From assembly GCF_030433855.1 (NCBI RefSeq), contig NZ_JARUXC010000003.1, positions 310,001 through 374,000 on the forward strand: 64,000 nucleotides of DNA, read 5' to 3'. The position numbers and the translations under genes are program-made. Each line of letters opens with the position of its first letter. Positions within the stretch are counted from its first letter, which is position 1. The notes below the pieces were generated by a model that did no database searches, had not been told where the DNA came from, and worked only from the letters and a program-made list of their open reading frames with translations. This stretch comes from Agreia sp. PsM10. Lineage in GTDB: Bacteria; Actinomycetota; Actinomycetes; Actinomycetales; Microbacteriaceae. Shown one piece after another: positions 63,984 through 64,000 of this stretch.

Positions 63984-64000
63984 GAACGAGCGCGGAACTG

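Overview
The window reads as chromosomal DNA of a high-GC actinomycete, most probably a member of the Microbacteriaceae (order Micrococcales). This is inferred from its runs of actinobacterial housekeeping genes and domains of unknown function (DUF3000, DUF3071/SepH, DUF3093, DUF3159, DUF3710, DUF4191, DUF4193, DUF7455), an Ala/Lys-rich principal sigma factor, a GlnE-controlled glutamine synthetase and a polyphosphate glucokinase. No taxonomic marker was compared, so the family is an inference. Genes are densely packed, many overlap by 1 to 8 bases, and no gene-free stretch exceeds 300 bases; the longest (about 240 bases each) are 1033-1276 (tRNA promoters only) and 8332-8570 (amt control region).

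Layout. 1-715: end of a phage tail tape-measure gene, a tiny zinc-knuckle ORF and two terminators, abutting a tRNA operon (Gly-Cys-Val, minus strand, 716-1032) with a fourth tRNA (Val-CAC) at 1277. 1445-11143: an oxidoreductase/efflux pair, an orphan PemK-like protein, a GH15 glycosidase, Dps, the ammonium transporter Amt behind a GlnR-type operator, ZapE, and a sulfurtransferase-SufE pair. 11160-20262: a membrane-anchored hydrolase, DUF3000-RNase D, the fatty-acid beta-oxidation pair fadA-fadB, a RibD-like reductase and dxs. 20399-27383: acnA with a striking palindrome upstream, DUF3159-DUF3710-dut, DUF3093, DUF4193 and sepH. 27404-39028: a phosphodiesterase-like protein, topoisomerase IV (parC, parE), and a minus-strand operon headed by sigA that continues into four cell-wall-type genes. 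39229-48702: an MFS carrier, PAC2 protein, pepA, lpdA-sucB, a membrane pseudokinase and DUF4191. 48709-55171: nitrogen assimilation (glnA1 with a tandem GlnR operator, glnE, glnA2). 55244-61371: a secreted hydrolase-like membrane protein, panB, a SPOR-like protein, ppgK, RNase P RNA, a coiled-coil protein and a Nif3-like protein. 61516-63983: an unknown protein, then an ECF sigma factor, a putative anti-sigma factor and a lipoprotein.

The most unusual part is the sigA operon (39028 down to 33835). After sigA come a MurT-like ligase without the Cys4 zinc ribbon, a GatD-like subunit that lacks both catalytic Cys and His, and two overlapping alanine-racemase genes. Of the racemases, one keeps the PLP-lysine barrel but has lost the C-terminal catalytic Tyr segment. 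The other keeps the Tyr-bearing C-terminal domain but has a shortened barrel without the lysine. Because alanine racemase active sites are built from Lys of one subunit and Tyr of the other, the pair looks like an obligate heterodimeric racemase with one active site. The MurT/GatD changes would fit a cell wall in which the alpha-carboxyl of D-Glu carries a peptide bridge (group B peptidoglycan, known for Microbacteriaceae) rather than an amide.

Regulation visible in the sequence: GlnR-type boxes before both amt and glnA1, a bidirectional terminator between dps and amt, and a recurrent TANNNT hexamer 6 to 7 bases before the start codon of at least twelve genes, which suggests that leaderless mRNAs are common here.
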